From positions 1 through 18,119 of the forward strand of contig SXXZ01000094.1 in NCBI GenBank assembly GCA_005789375.1: a stretch of DNA of 18,119 nucleotides, read 5' to 3'. Below, piece by piece: positions 1 through 7,412 of this stretch. The notes under the pieces are model-generated. The model saw only the letters and a program-made list of their open reading frames with translations. It did not search any database and had not been told where the DNA came from. Numbering within the stretch: the stretch's first letter is position 1; the number at the start of each line of letters is the position of its first letter. The position numbers and the translations under genes are program-made. This DNA is from Verrucomicrobiales bacterium (GTDB taxonomy: Bacteria > Verrucomicrobiota > Verrucomicrobiae > Limisphaerales > UBA9464).

Positions 1-289
1 AGCCGCCGCCGCCACCACCACCGGGGGCGCGCTCTTCACGGGGACGGGCAATGTTGACGGTCAACGCACGACCACCCAGATCTTTGCCGTGGAACATTTC
101 CACAGCACGATTGGCTTCGTCTGCCGTCGCGAACTCGACGAAGGCGAAACCACGCGACTTTCCAGTCACGCGATCGAGCATCAGGTTGACATTAGTGACC
201 ACACCGGACGCCGAAAAGTGATCCTGGAGGTCACGTTCCTGCGTCTGGTAGGACAGGTTTCCCACAAACAAACGGGAATTGTTATCCAT
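1..289 (-). CDS. RNA-binding protein with a single RRM domain (partial, C-terminus outside window)
   Basis: The 96 visible residues start MDNNSRLFVGNL and form an almost complete RNA-recognition motif. RNP2 (LFVGNL) is at residues 7-12 and RNP1 (RGFAFVEF) at residues 46-53, with the aromatic residues that stack on RNA bases. A run of seven glycines follows at residues 90-96 and is cut by the window edge. This is the arrangement of small bacterial glycine-rich RRM proteins (cyanobacterial Rbp-like), which bind single-stranded RNA in the cytoplasm and are often cold-induced; that role is known for relatives and only inferred here. The start ATG is at 287-289. The gene has a sigma70-like promoter about 130 bp upstream, which gives a long untranslated leader. 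The molecular family is secure; the RNA targets cannot be read from the sequence. Confidence 0.93.
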   Translation of the reverse strand, partial: MDNNSRLFVGNLSYQTQERDLQDHFSASGVVTNVNLMLDRVTGKSRGFAFVEFATADEANRAVEMFHGKDLGGRALTVNIARPREERAPGGGGGGG

Positions 290-799
290 ATGACTTTTGG
301 CCGCTCTTCAACCGAGTGAGGGAAACTGCACCAGCAGACTTCAATTGCGGGGACTTAACTGAGCGACCTCCACAAACCGTCAACGTGACGCCGACACTAC
401 ATGTTCCAAACGGACTTCGGGTTTATAGCAACCCATTGAAGGCGGTCAAATGTATATTAGTAGCATTGGAATCAATCGTCTTTGTGCCCCCGCCCGACTG
501 CACGCTATCGGTGAGATTTTTCTATGGGGAGTCCGCGTTCGGCGTACAAACAATCACTCATTGACCAGTTGCTCACCCTCGCGCGAAAAATCAGCCGCGC
601 AAAAATTTACGGACCGCATCGTTCGCCGTTTTTCCGCTCATCGCCCCAGCTCCGAGCTTTCCTGCTTCCCTGCTTGAGGACATCGTCTACGGATTCCCCG
701 AAGGGCTTGTTGCGTATCCTCAGGGTGTTCCTCGCTGCACCTAGACCCGGATGCTCACCCGGCAAACTGCAAAACTAAAAACGATCTCTGGCAAACCCC
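290..799. other. Divergent intergenic region between the RRM gene and the oxidoreductase gene
   Basis: This is 510 bp without a credible gene. The short reading frames here have no recognisable domain and overlap one another. The left part (290-420) would be the leader of the minus-strand RRM mRNA, transcribed from the promoter at 422-449. In the right part I see no convincing plus-strand promoter, tRNA or repeat; a TTGACC at about 560 lacks a matching -10 box. Regulatory signals for the oxidoreductase gene should lie here but are not obvious. Confidence 0.5.
422..449 (-). promoter_or_regulatory. Sigma70-like promoter for the RRM gene
   Basis: On the minus strand TTGACC (444-449) and TATAAA (422-427) are separated by 16 bp, close to the sigma70 consensus. 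Transcription would start near 412-416 and leave a leader of roughly 125 nt before the ATG at 289. No experiment supports it, but it is the best promoter match I found in the window. Confidence 0.6.
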
Positions 800-1972
800 A
801 TGATCCCCCTGCACCACCTGCGCGCCGGCGTCATCGGCACTGGCTTCATCGGACCCGTCCATATCGAAGCTCTCAAGCGCCTGGGCGTTCAGGTCACCGC
901 CGTTTGCGGCTCTACCGCCTCGGCCCGAGAGTGCGCGGATCGATGGGGCATCCCGGAGGTCTATGGAGACTATGACGTCGATTCACTGGTCCGTTCTTTG
1001 AACGTCGACGTCATCCACATCACCTCCCCCAACAAGGCGCATGTTGCGCAGTCGCTCAAGGCCCTACGGGCAGGCAAGCACGTCGTCTGCGAGAAGCCAC
1101 TAGGCATGAACTCCCGGGAGACGGCCCGTGTGGTTGCAGCGGTCCAGAAACCCAATGCACCGGTGTTCGCCGTGAACTACATGTGCCGATTCTTCCCGGC
1201 CATCCTTCAACTGCGGGCCATGGTCGCACGCGGCGACCTCGGCCGAATCATTCATGTTCAAGGGCACTTCTTCCAAGATTGGCTGCTGCATGACACGGAC
1301 TACAACTGGCGAGTGCTCGCCTCCGAGGGCGGCAAGCTGCGGGCAGTCGGCGACATTGGAACCCACTGGATCGATGCAGTTTCCTTCATCTTGGGAAGCC
1401 GAGCCGAGCGCGTCTTTGCGCACTTGGAGACCTTCCACAAAACCCGCTTCCGTCCGCCGGGGGCGCTGAAGACCTTCGCTACTCCCGACCCGGCATCGAA
1501 GATTCCCTATCCGGTGGACACCGAGGACTTCGGCAGCGTCCTGCTGCGTTTCGGAAAATCCGACCATGGCTTTGCTGAAGACGTGCACGCCAATGCCTCA
1601 ATCTCGCAGGTCGCTGCCGGATGGAAATGCAGCCTGTCCCTTGGAATTTATGGCACTCGTGGAAGCGCCCGCTGGGACTTTCAGCAACCCAATGAAATCC
1701 TCATCGGACGTCGCGACGGACCCAACGAGATTCTCCAGCGGGGAACACCCGGTTTCCTGGAGGATGTGGCCGGCTTTACCGATACTCCGGGCGGACATCC
1801 TGAGGGATTCCCCGACAGCCACAAGATGCAGTACCGGGCTGTCTATGAGCACATCGCCAGCGGCCGACAAACCCCTCTGCTCTTCGCGACCGCTCAGGAT
1901 GGACATCACGAAGTCCGGCTCTGCGAGGCGGTGCTGCGCTCGAGTCGATCAGGAAGTTGGGTTCGGATTTAA
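800..1972 (+). CDS. Gfo/Idh/MocA family NAD(P)-dependent oxidoreductase
   Basis: This 390-residue protein has the two-domain plan of the Gfo/Idh/MocA family, which oxidises or reduces hydroxyl groups of sugars, inositols and related polyols with NAD(P). The N-terminal Rossmann fold carries the glycine motif GVIGTGFIG (residues 10-18). The family's EKP motif follows in VCEKPLG (about 97-102), whose lysine is catalytic. The C-terminal domain has DIGTHWID (185-192), matching the DxGxHxxD active-site signature with catalytic histidine 189. Length is normal. There is no signal peptide in the chosen frame, so a cytoplasmic enzyme is expected. No clear Shine-Dalgarno site precedes the ATG. The last 24 bp overlap the 3' end of the convergent moaE gene. 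The substrate is not predictable, because the family is large in this type of organism and specificity varies between close relatives. Confidence 0.92.
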   Translation: MIPLHHLRAGVIGTGFIGPVHIEALKRLGVQVTAVCGSTASARECADRWGIPEVYGDYDVDSLVRSLNVDVIHITSPNKAHVAQSLKALRAGKHVVCEKPLGMNSRETARVVAAVQKPNAPVFAVNYMCRFFPAILQLRAMVARGDLGRIIHVQGHFFQDWLLHDTDYNWRVLASEGGKLRAVGDIGTHWIDAVSFILGSRAERVFAHLETFHKTRFRPPGALKTFATPDPASKIPYPVDTEDFGSVLLRFGKSDHGFAEDVHANASISQVAAGWKCSLSLGIYGTRGSARWDFQQPNEILIGRRDGPNEILQRGTPGFLEDVAGFTDTPGGHPEGFPDSHKMQYRAVYEHIASGRQTPLLFATAQDGHHEVRLCEAVLRSSRSGSWVRI

Positions 1973-2380
1973 CGAACTGGAGGCCTGTGCAGCCGTCACC
2001 GGGGATTTCCAGATCGGCACCACTTGCTTCATCTCGTCGATGACCCACTGGCATGCGCCAAAGGCCTCTGCCCGATGGGCTGAAACCACTTCGATCCAAA
2101 GAGACGACTCACCCACCGCCACCCGGCCGATGCGGTGAACCAATCGCACAGATTCCACAGAACCTCTCTCTGCCAGCCGGTCGAAAAGTCGATGGAACTG
2201 GTGCTCGGCCATCGGAACAAAACAACTGTAATCTAAGGCAGCAATCGCTTCGGCTCCCTCTTGGCCTCGGACGACCCCAGAGAAGTAGACGGCAGCCCCC
2301 ATGCCGGATGAGAGGGTCCGATTTGCCACGAGGGCCGCTTCATCGATCGGATCGCGGGTAATGGAGAGAAAACGTTTCAT
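1949..2380 (-). CDS. moaE: Molybdopterin synthase catalytic subunit MoaE
   Basis: MoaE is the large subunit of molybdopterin synthase, which inserts two sulfurs into cyclic pyranopterin monophosphate to make molybdopterin in molybdenum-cofactor synthesis. The 143 residues show the family pattern: FSGVVRG (33-39, with Arg38), the VHRIGRVAVGE strand (81-91), SAHR (100-103) and WK (124-125). By alignment from memory with E. coli MoaE, His102, Arg103, Lys118 and Lys125 correspond to the catalytic-site residues H103, R104, K119 and K126. The start codon overlaps the moaD stop (ATGA, 2377-2380), so the two subunits should be translated together. The C-terminal tail is short and low in complexity, and it overlaps the 3' end of the convergent oxidoreductase gene. 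Other cofactor genes are not in the window. Confidence 0.95.
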   Translation of the reverse strand: MKRFLSITRDPIDEAALVANRTLSSGMGAAVYFSGVVRGQEGAEAIAALDYSCFVPMAEHQFHRLFDRLAERGSVESVRLVHRIGRVAVGESSLWIEVVSAHRAEAFGACQWVIDEMKQVVPIWKSPVTAAQASSSLNPNPTS

Positions 2381-2622
2381 CCGCCTTGGACGGGAGGGAA
2401 CAACGAGACGTGATCGCCGGGTTTCAGAACATACTCCCCATTCTGATACTCGACTCCCACAGCAATCAAAGTCGAACGGCGCAGTTCGGCCAACGCCGGA
2501 TGGGCTTGGTAAAGGGCAGCCAAAAGCTCATCGACCGTGGACGATGCAGACACGGTGACGACGGTTTCCGAGCAACCGGCCAACTCCGCAAAATAGGACC
2601 AGAACGTCACGGGGATTGTCAT
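2377..2622 (-). CDS. moaD: Molybdopterin synthase sulfur-carrier subunit MoaD
   Basis: MoaD is the ubiquitin-like small subunit whose C-terminal glycine is adenylated and turned into a thiocarboxylate, the sulfur donor used by MoaE. The protein has 81 residues, the usual family length, and ends in the required Gly-Gly (80-81) after LFPPV. The segment VLKPGDHVSLFPPV (65-78) is the typical MoaD/ThiS-fold terminal strand, and the N-terminal beta strand followed by FAELAG (11-16) also matches. It overlaps hpt upstream and moaE downstream by 4 bp on each side, which points to translational coupling. The activating MoeB/ThiF-type enzyme is not in the window. Confidence 0.94.
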   Translation of the reverse strand: MTIPVTFWSYFAELAGCSETVVTVSASSTVDELLAALYQAHPALAELRRSTLIAVGVEYQNGEYVLKPGDHVSLFPPVQGG

Positions 2623-3242
2623 CGCGAGGGCTTCCGAATCAGGGACTGCTTCGGGGCATAGACTTCAGGCTTAAGCACGCCCACGTAGGGCAGGTTGCGA
2701 TATCGCTCCGCGAAATCGAGTCCATAGCCGACGACGAACCAATCCGGAATCTGAAAACCGACATAGTCGGCCTCAATGTTGCCTACACGACGCTCCTTCT
2801 TGTCGAGAAGCACGCACGTTCGGATAGACGCTGGCTTGAGGGCCAAAATCTTCTCGGTCACAGCACGAAGGGTTTTTCCCGTGTCCAGAATGTCGTCGAC
2901 CACCAAGACGTGAGCCCCACGGACATCGAGTTTGAGTTCCTTGTTGAAGACAAGTTTTCCCGATTCAGTGCCCGATCCGTAACTGGAGACTCCTAGAAAA
3001 TCCACGCGCAGCGGGAACTCCAATCGACGCAGCAAATCGGCCAAGAAAAGAACGGTGCCACTGAGCAGGGAAACGACGAGCACATCCTTGCCCTTATAGT
3101 CCTTCGCAATGGCCTTACCCATCAAGGCGATGCGCTTCTGAAGGTCGACTTCCGGGATGAGCACGCCAGCCACGTCAGCGCGCTGACTGGGTGGAATGCG
3201 GCCAATGAGTTCTTTAATTAGACGGGGTTTCGAAAGAGGCAT
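2619..3242 (-). CDS. hpt: Hypoxanthine phosphoribosyltransferase
   Basis: This enzyme joins hypoxanthine (and often guanine) to PRPP in purine salvage. The 207 residues contain the PRPP-binding loop VLVVDDILDTGKTL (112-125), the SLLSGTVLF segment (58-66) that forms the pyrophosphate loop, and the YGSGTESG flexible loop (88-95). DYVGFQIPDWFVVGYGLDFAERYRN-type sequence (159-183) contributes the purine pocket; the Lys-Asp pair expected near the base is visible around 148-170. It is some 25 residues longer than the usual 180 because of an N-terminal extension. AAGGA lies 4-5 bp before the ATG at 3240-3242, a good ribosome-binding site that fixes the start. It is the first of three genes with 4-bp overlaps (hpt-moaD-moaE), and the dUTPase gene lies 144 bp upstream on the same strand. 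Confidence 0.94.
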   Translation of the reverse strand: MPLSKPRLIKELIGRIPPSQRADVAGVLIPEVDLQKRIALMGKAIAKDYKGKDVLVVSLLSGTVLFLADLLRRLEFPLRVDFLGVSSYGSGTESGKLVFNKELKLDVRGAHVLVVDDILDTGKTLRAVTEKILALKPASIRTCVLLDKKERRVGNIEADYVGFQIPDWFVVGYGLDFAERYRNLPYVGVLKPEVYAPKQSLIRKPSR

Positions 3243-3253
3243 CGGTTCCTTTC
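3236..3253 (-). promoter_or_regulatory. Ribosome-binding site of hpt
   Basis: The minus strand reads GAAAGGAACCG directly before the ATG (3240-3242). AAGGA at this spacing is one of the few clear Shine-Dalgarno sequences in the window and supports the longer N-terminus chosen for HPRT. Confidence 0.55.
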
Positions 3254-3386
3254 AGTGGAGGGGTGATGAACGAGGAGACAGTGTGGGCATTGCTCAGGCG
3301 CTGGGTCGAACTCCATCGATGGACTGCCACAGCGTGCGTTCCGTGTCCCATCCACCTTTCAGCAATTTGGCTGAGAATCTCGAACC

Positions 3387-3767
3387 TTAGATGTGACGGG
3401 AATCCTCTGCATCTTTGGCCTGATATCCTGAATCCTGGCGCTTGAGGTTCACCTCGTTCTTCTTGAGGTAGGCGCTAAAAACATCATCGGCACTCATTCC
3501 CAACACCTGCGCCATGCTGATGAGAAAATGGAGGCAGTCCACTACCTCAACCCGAGCGTTCTGCTCATCGAACTTCTGATACTTAGCCCACCATTTCCAA
3601 GGAACACTGTCGGTCAATTCTGCCAACTCCTGCGACATGGCCCGGCAGTAGTTCAAAATCCACTGAGTCTTCTCAGCCTCGCTCATGGCATCGGTATCAA
3701 CCCCAATGCGAGCGTTTAAGGCTCTCTGCATCCGAAAAAGTTCACGCAACTGGTCTGGTGTTTCCAT
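3387..3767 (-). CDS. dUTPase-like all-alpha nucleotide pyrophosphohydrolase
   Basis: The product (126 residues) resembles the dimeric all-alpha dUTPases of the MazG-like superfamily, which cleave dUTP (and sometimes dCTP/dUDP) to the monophosphate and keep uracil out of DNA. Seen directly: SQELAELTDSVPWKWW (45-60) and NARVEVVDCLHFLI (70-83), giving the ExxE (Glu47, Glu50) and ExxD (Glu74, Asp77) magnesium-binding pairs. YLKKNEVNLKRQDSGY (100-115) is the conserved C-terminal substrate segment. The open frame extends 130 codons further upstream, but that part is antisense to the HD gene and has no family match. I therefore take the ATG at 3765-3767, with GAGGG a few bases before it. The gene may be transcribed with hpt-moaD-moaE. 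Substrate choice between dUTP and related nucleotides is not certain. Confidence 0.87.
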   Translation of the reverse strand: METPDQLRELFRMQRALNARIGVDTDAMSEAEKTQWILNYCRAMSQELAELTDSVPWKWWAKYQKFDEQNARVEVVDCLHFLISMAQVLGMSADDVFSAYLKKNEVNLKRQDSGYQAKDAEDSRHI

Positions 3768-3815
3768 GGCCCTCAAGAATCGGGACGAGACGGCTCCTTC
3801 GGAAGCGCAAAAACA

Positions 3816-3830
3816 TCGGATCGCAATCCG
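3816..3830. other. Small inverted repeat in the dUTPase/HD divergent gap
   Basis: CGGAT (3817-3821) and ATCCG (3826-3830) pair around CGCA in the 109-bp gap between the divergent dUTPase and HD genes. It could be an operator half-site pair, but five base pairs are expected often by chance in this composition. Confidence 0.25.
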
Positions 3831-3876
3831 GGGGCGACAACGGCACCCGACTCGGATTTCATGGACCCCTGAGGGT

Positions 3877-4503
3877 ATGATTCCCACTACCAATCGATTG
3901 TCTGACGAAACCGAGACCCTCTTCGCTCGGCATGAGATCGAGCCCGAGCATCCAAGACAGGTCGCCCGCCTGGCATTGGCACTCTTCGAAGGGTTGATCC
4001 CCCTCCATGGATACGGCACCAGTGAACGACGGCTGTTGGAGTGCGCGGCGCTGCTGCACGACATTGGTTGGTCTGTATCTGGTCCGGACGGTCGGGGGCA
4101 CCACAAAGCCTCGGCCCTTCTCATCCGGGAGTTTCCGTGGAAAACGCTATCCTCCACGGAGGTTCGCTGTGTGGCAGCCGTGGCCCGTTATCACCGGAAG
4201 GCCCTACCTAAGGCCGACCACGAGGATTTAAAGAATTTGTCCCCGGCCGATCATTCGCGGGTGGAGTGGCTGGCCGCCTGCCTTCGGACCGCCGATGGGC
4301 TGGACCGTCGCCATCTCCAACAAGTCACCGGAGTTTTCGTCCAAATTTCACAGCAGCAAACCGAGCTCTGGGTGGACGCACCCGGTCGGATCGACGAGGA
4401 ATTGGCCGCGGCCGACCAAAAATCCGACCTCCTCCGAAGCCTGTTGCCCGGGGCGCTGAAGCTCATCCATCGACACCCCTCCAGCGGTGGCTCTGCAGAA
4501 TAG
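3877..4503 (+). CDS. Stand-alone HD-domain hydrolase related to the C-terminal domain of Ppx/GppA
   Basis: The 208-residue protein is an HD-fold metal-dependent phosphohydrolase. His25, the HD pair His61-Asp62 in LLHDIGW, the HHK motif (75-77), RYHRKALPK (104-112) and RTADGLDR (137-144) follow the order seen in the C-terminal half of exopolyphosphatase/pppGpp phosphatase proteins (Ppx/GppA). The N-terminal ASKHA catalytic domain of Ppx/GppA is absent. An open frame continues upstream to 3685, and ATG 3766 is a possible start, but those residues run antisense to the dUTPase gene and show no domain. ATG 3877, preceded by GAGGGT, starts just before the conserved region. The P1B ATPase gene begins 13 bp downstream, so the two are probably co-transcribed. 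The substrate is unknown; polyphosphate or guanosine tetraphosphate-type chemistry is only suggested by homology. Confidence 0.83.
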   Translation: MIPTTNRLSDETETLFARHEIEPEHPRQVARLALALFEGLIPLHGYGTSERRLLECAALLHDIGWSVSGPDGRGHHKASALLIREFPWKTLSSTEVRCVAAVARYHRKALPKADHEDLKNLSPADHSRVEWLAACLRTADGLDRRHLQQVTGVFVQISQQQTELWVDAPGRIDEELAAADQKSDLLRSLLPGALKLIHRHPSSGGSAE

Positions 4504-4516
4504 GGGGCTCCCCGCC

Positions 4517-7288
4517 ATGTCCAAAGCCGACCTCATCTCCGACTCCTCCGAGGTTTTTACCCGATGCGCACATTGTCAGGGCCCGCTGCCTCGAACCAAG
4601 TCTTCCGAGGGGCCGTCGGAGCAATTTTGCTGCTACGGATGCCGTCTCTTGGGAGAACGCCCAAGAAACACCGCCGCCCCCGACCCTGCCGGGGGTGGTG
4701 CCATCTTTCGTATCGTCCTAAGTGCGGTGATCGCCAGCCAATCCATGTTGATCGGCTTCGCTCTGAATTTGTCCGAGCCCGAGAGAACCTTGCGAAACGG
4801 GCTGCATGCATTGCTCATTGTTCTGACGGTCATTGTCTTGGGACTGCTCGGCCTCCCCCTGCTCCGCGCCACCTGGGATTGCGCCTGCCGCCGCACCTTC
4901 GGCCTCGAGTTGCTGTTCGTGTCAGGGACGCTGGGTGCCTTCGGAGCCTCGCTGATGTCGAGCATCCGAGGGAGCGGACCCGTGTACTACGAGGTGGTGG
5001 CCGTACTCCTCACAGTTTACAGCGCGGGCAAGGCACTGACAGCCCAAGCCAGAGAACAAGCCCTCTCGGAGACTCGACGTCTGAGCGACACCTTCGCCAC
5101 CGCCCGGCGTATCGGACCACCGGACGCTCGGGTGTCCATTCAGGAAATCGGCGTGGGCGACCGGGTGCGAGTGCTGCCCGGAGAACCCATCCCTGTCGAT
5201 GGCGTGATCATCCAGGGCGAAGGTTTCGTCAGGCAGACTCCTCTCACCGGCGAACCCGAACCCGTTGTTCGACGGGTGGGGGATTCTGTGATGGCAGGCG
5301 GCTTTAGCGAAGAGGCCGAACTCATTGTTCAGAGCAGAAGCGCAGGCCATACCCGAGGGATCGATGCCCTGATCCGGCGGGTGGAGGAATCCCGCGCCAC
5401 ACTAGCTTCGAGTGAGGCCCAAAGTCAGGCCGACCGCTTGGCTCAACAGTTTCTTCCGGTCGTGATCCTTACCGCATTGGGCGCTTTGTTCTGGAGCGGT
5501 CTGCAAGGCCGATGGGAGCCGGGGATTTTCAATGGACTCTCAGTACTGCTGGTGGCCTGTCCCTGTGCCCTCGGGTTGGCCACTCCGCTAGGACTCTGGC
5601 AGGGCATGGCCACACTCGCCGCGCGAGGGGTCATTGTCCGAAATGCCTCCGCCTTGGAACGCCTGGCATCCGTCAGTCTCGCGGCCTTCGACAAGACCGG
5701 AACATTGACCGAAGCCAAAATGAGTCTGGTGGATGTGGTCACCGCCGGAGAAACAGCCGACCGGAACCGGTGGCTTTCTATTATCGGTGCGGTGCAATCC
5801 CGGAGCCATCACCCGGTAGCGCAGGCTTTCCACGGTCGAGAGCCTGACGCGGCGCTAAAAATTACGATCGAGAGCTTCCAGGTGGTTCCGGCCCGCGGGG
5901 TTCAAGCCTGCGTCCGCACCGCTTCGGAAAAAACTATGCCCGTGCGCATCGGCTGCAAAGATTGGGCCTGGGAAGGACAAACCGACGACGCGCTAGAAGC
6001 GCGCCTTCAGGGGACAGGCAGTCGGGTTTGGATCTCTGCCTTTGGAAAGCCCGTGGCTGTGGCCTTGGTCCGGGAGCGACTCAGATCCTCCGCTGCAGCC
6101 ACCTTCCAAGACTTGGATCGATTGGGAGTAACCTCCCGCGTGCTCTCGGGCGACCACCCTGGACGGACCCAAGAACTGTTGGCCGATCTGACTACGGCGG
6201 AACAACTCAAGGCCGGTCTGACCTCGACAGAAAAAGCCGAGCAAATCCGGCAATGGCAAGCCGAGGGGCATCGTGTTGTTTTCATTGGCGACGGGATCAA
6301 TGACGCTCCAGCCCTCGCCGCCGCCGAGGTCGGTATCGGCCTACTGGAAGGGGCTCCGCTGGCCACCGCCACCGCAGATATAGTTCTGTGCGGAGGCAAT
6401 CTCCGTGAGATTCCAGAGGCCGTTTTTCTGGCCCGAAGTGTTCGGGATTCGATCCAAAAAAACCTACGGTTTGCCGTCGTTTATAATGGAATCGGCATGC
6501 TCTTGGCGGCCAGCGGCTATTTGCACCCCGTGGTGGCGGCCCTCCTCATGACCGGCAGCAGTGCGGTCGTTAGTTGGCGAGCCTGGCGAGGCGGCTCCTG
6601 TCACCCGGAGGCTCAACCCTCTCCCGAACTTAGCCCCAAGTGGAAACGATGGGCCCTCCGGATAAGCCTGTTTTTGCAAGCCCCGCTCTTAATCGGCTTG
6701 GGGGACTTGGCAATAGGTCCGGCAGCACTGGTTGTGGCCCTCGGGGCCTTGGGAGCGTGGGCATCCGAGCGATCCTTCTTTTTTCGGGGCGTTGGCGTTT
6801 CGGGGCCCCGTGCCACGGACTGGAGCCCCATGGTGTGGGGCATGCTCGGGCCATCGAATCTGGCCATGCTCGTGGGTTGGTGGGCCGATGCCGGCTTCGG
6901 TCCAGTCATGCGATCAGGAGTCTGTCTTTGTTGCTCGGGTCACCGATTTTTCAGCTGGGGCGCAGGTATTCCTTGGATGACCGGAGCGATGCTGGTGAGC
7001 GGATTATTCTTCATGCGAGGGGCGATCCTTCCCTGGCCCAAGAACAGCATCCGTATCGCCATCGCCACGGCGCTCGCCCTATCAATGGCAGGCGGCATGA
7101 ACTGGGGTGCTTCACTGGTGCTGCGCTGGGCAGGGCCCGGGCATCCGTGGCAATTCTTAATCGCTTACGGCGGCATGACCGCGGGGATGATGTCGGGAAT
7201 GCTCTTTGTTTGCGCCTTCACGGAAGCGCTCCGACATCACCTCCGCATCGGTCCGAACGCCCCGCGTGTTGAGTCGTCGAACGACTGA
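4517..7288 (+). CDS. Copper-type P1B ATPase with CcoI-like N-terminal metal site and long C-terminal membrane extension
   Basis: This inner-membrane pump (923 residues from the ATG at 4517) has all P1B-ATPase motifs: LTGEP (243-247), CPC in the sixth transmembrane helix (348-350), the phosphorylated DKTGT (Asp392), the nucleotide-domain SHHP (430-433) and GDGINDAP (591-598). Tyr656-Asn657 and MTGSS (678-682) in the last two core helices are the Cu(I) signature. The N-terminus has CAHC (17-20) and FCCYGC (37-42), the cysteine site of the CcoI/FixI branch, but no HMA domain follows. Typical family members end near residue 690; this one continues for about 230 residues with five or six more hydrophobic segments plus CLCC (803-806), His809 and a Met-rich GMTAGMMSGM (886-895). 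A GTG at 4487 is an alternative start but overlaps the HD gene. The likely role is Cu(I) export or delivery to an oxidase; the extension has no function I can name. Confidence 0.9.
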   Translation: MSKADLISDSSEVFTRCAHCQGPLPRTKSSEGPSEQFCCYGCRLLGERPRNTAAPDPAGGGAIFRIVLSAVIASQSMLIGFALNLSEPERTLRNGLHALLIVLTVIVLGLLGLPLLRATWDCACRRTFGLELLFVSGTLGAFGASLMSSIRGSGPVYYEVVAVLLTVYSAGKALTAQAREQALSETRRLSDTFATARRIGPPDARVSIQEIGVGDRVRVLPGEPIPVDGVIIQGEGFVRQTPLTGEPEPVVRRVGDSVMAGGFSEEAELIVQSRSAGHTRGIDALIRRVEESRATLASSEAQSQADRLAQQFLPVVILTALGALFWSGLQGRWEPGIFNGLSVLLVACPCALGLATPLGLWQGMATLAARGVIVRNASALERLASVSLAAFDKTGTLTEAKMSLVDVVTAGETADRNRWLSIIGAVQSRSHHPVAQAFHGREPDAALKITIESFQVVPARGVQACVRTASEKTMPVRIGCKDWAWEGQTDDALEARLQGTGSRVWISAFGKPVAVALVRERLRSSAAATFQDLDRLGVTSRVLSGDHPGRTQELLADLTTAEQLKAGLTSTEKAEQIRQWQAEGHRVVFIGDGINDAPALAAAEVGIGLLEGAPLATATADIVLCGGNLREIPEAVFLARSVRDSIQKNLRFAVVYNGIGMLLAASGYLHPVVAALLMTGSSAVVSWRAWRGGSCHPEAQPSPELSPKWKRWALRISLFLQAPLLIGLGDLAIGPAALVVALGALGAWASERSFFFRGVGVSGPRATDWSPMVWGMLGPSNLAMLVGWWADAGFGPVMRSGVCLCCSGHRFFSWGAGIPWMTGAMLVSGLFFMRGAILPWPKNSIRIAIATALALSMAGGMNWGASLVLRWAGPGHPWQFLIAYGGMTAGMMSGMLFVCAFTEALRHHLRIGPNAPRVESSND

Positions 7289-7412
7289 GCTGGTGAGGCA
7301 CCGTCGGAGTGGTTGCACGGGCTGCGCCTTCTTCCGCAAGAGCATCGTTTTTTCGGATGTCGCGTGTTGCGAGAGCTTCCGCCCTGCCATCGCTTTTCTC
7401 CCAATTCTGTCG
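7289..7412. other. Convergent intergenic gap between ATPase and flavoprotein genes
   Basis: This 124-bp gap between two 3' ends has no good stem-loop with a T tract on either strand. Termination here is either Rho-dependent or by a signal I cannot see. Confidence 0.4.

Noticed and set aside
560..590. Promoter for the oxidoreductase gene beginning with TTGACC near 560
   Set aside because: No -10 box lies at the right distance (CGAAAA at 17 bp), and it is over 200 bp from the start codon.
3685..3876. Longer HD protein starting at 3685 or at ATG 3766
   Set aside because: The added residues overlap the dUTPase coding region on the other strand and match nothing in the Ppx/GppA HD family. The ATG at 3766 merely shares the CCATGG palindrome with the dUTPase start.
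3768..4157. Upstream extension of the dUTPase frame to 4157 (256 residues)
   Set aside because: The extra 130 residues are antisense to the HD gene, have no domain, and the family starts at the ATG at 3767.
4487..4516. GTG start for the P1B ATPase at 4487
   Set aside because: It overlaps the HD gene end and adds ten residues without support; ATG 4517 lies 13 bp after the HD stop.
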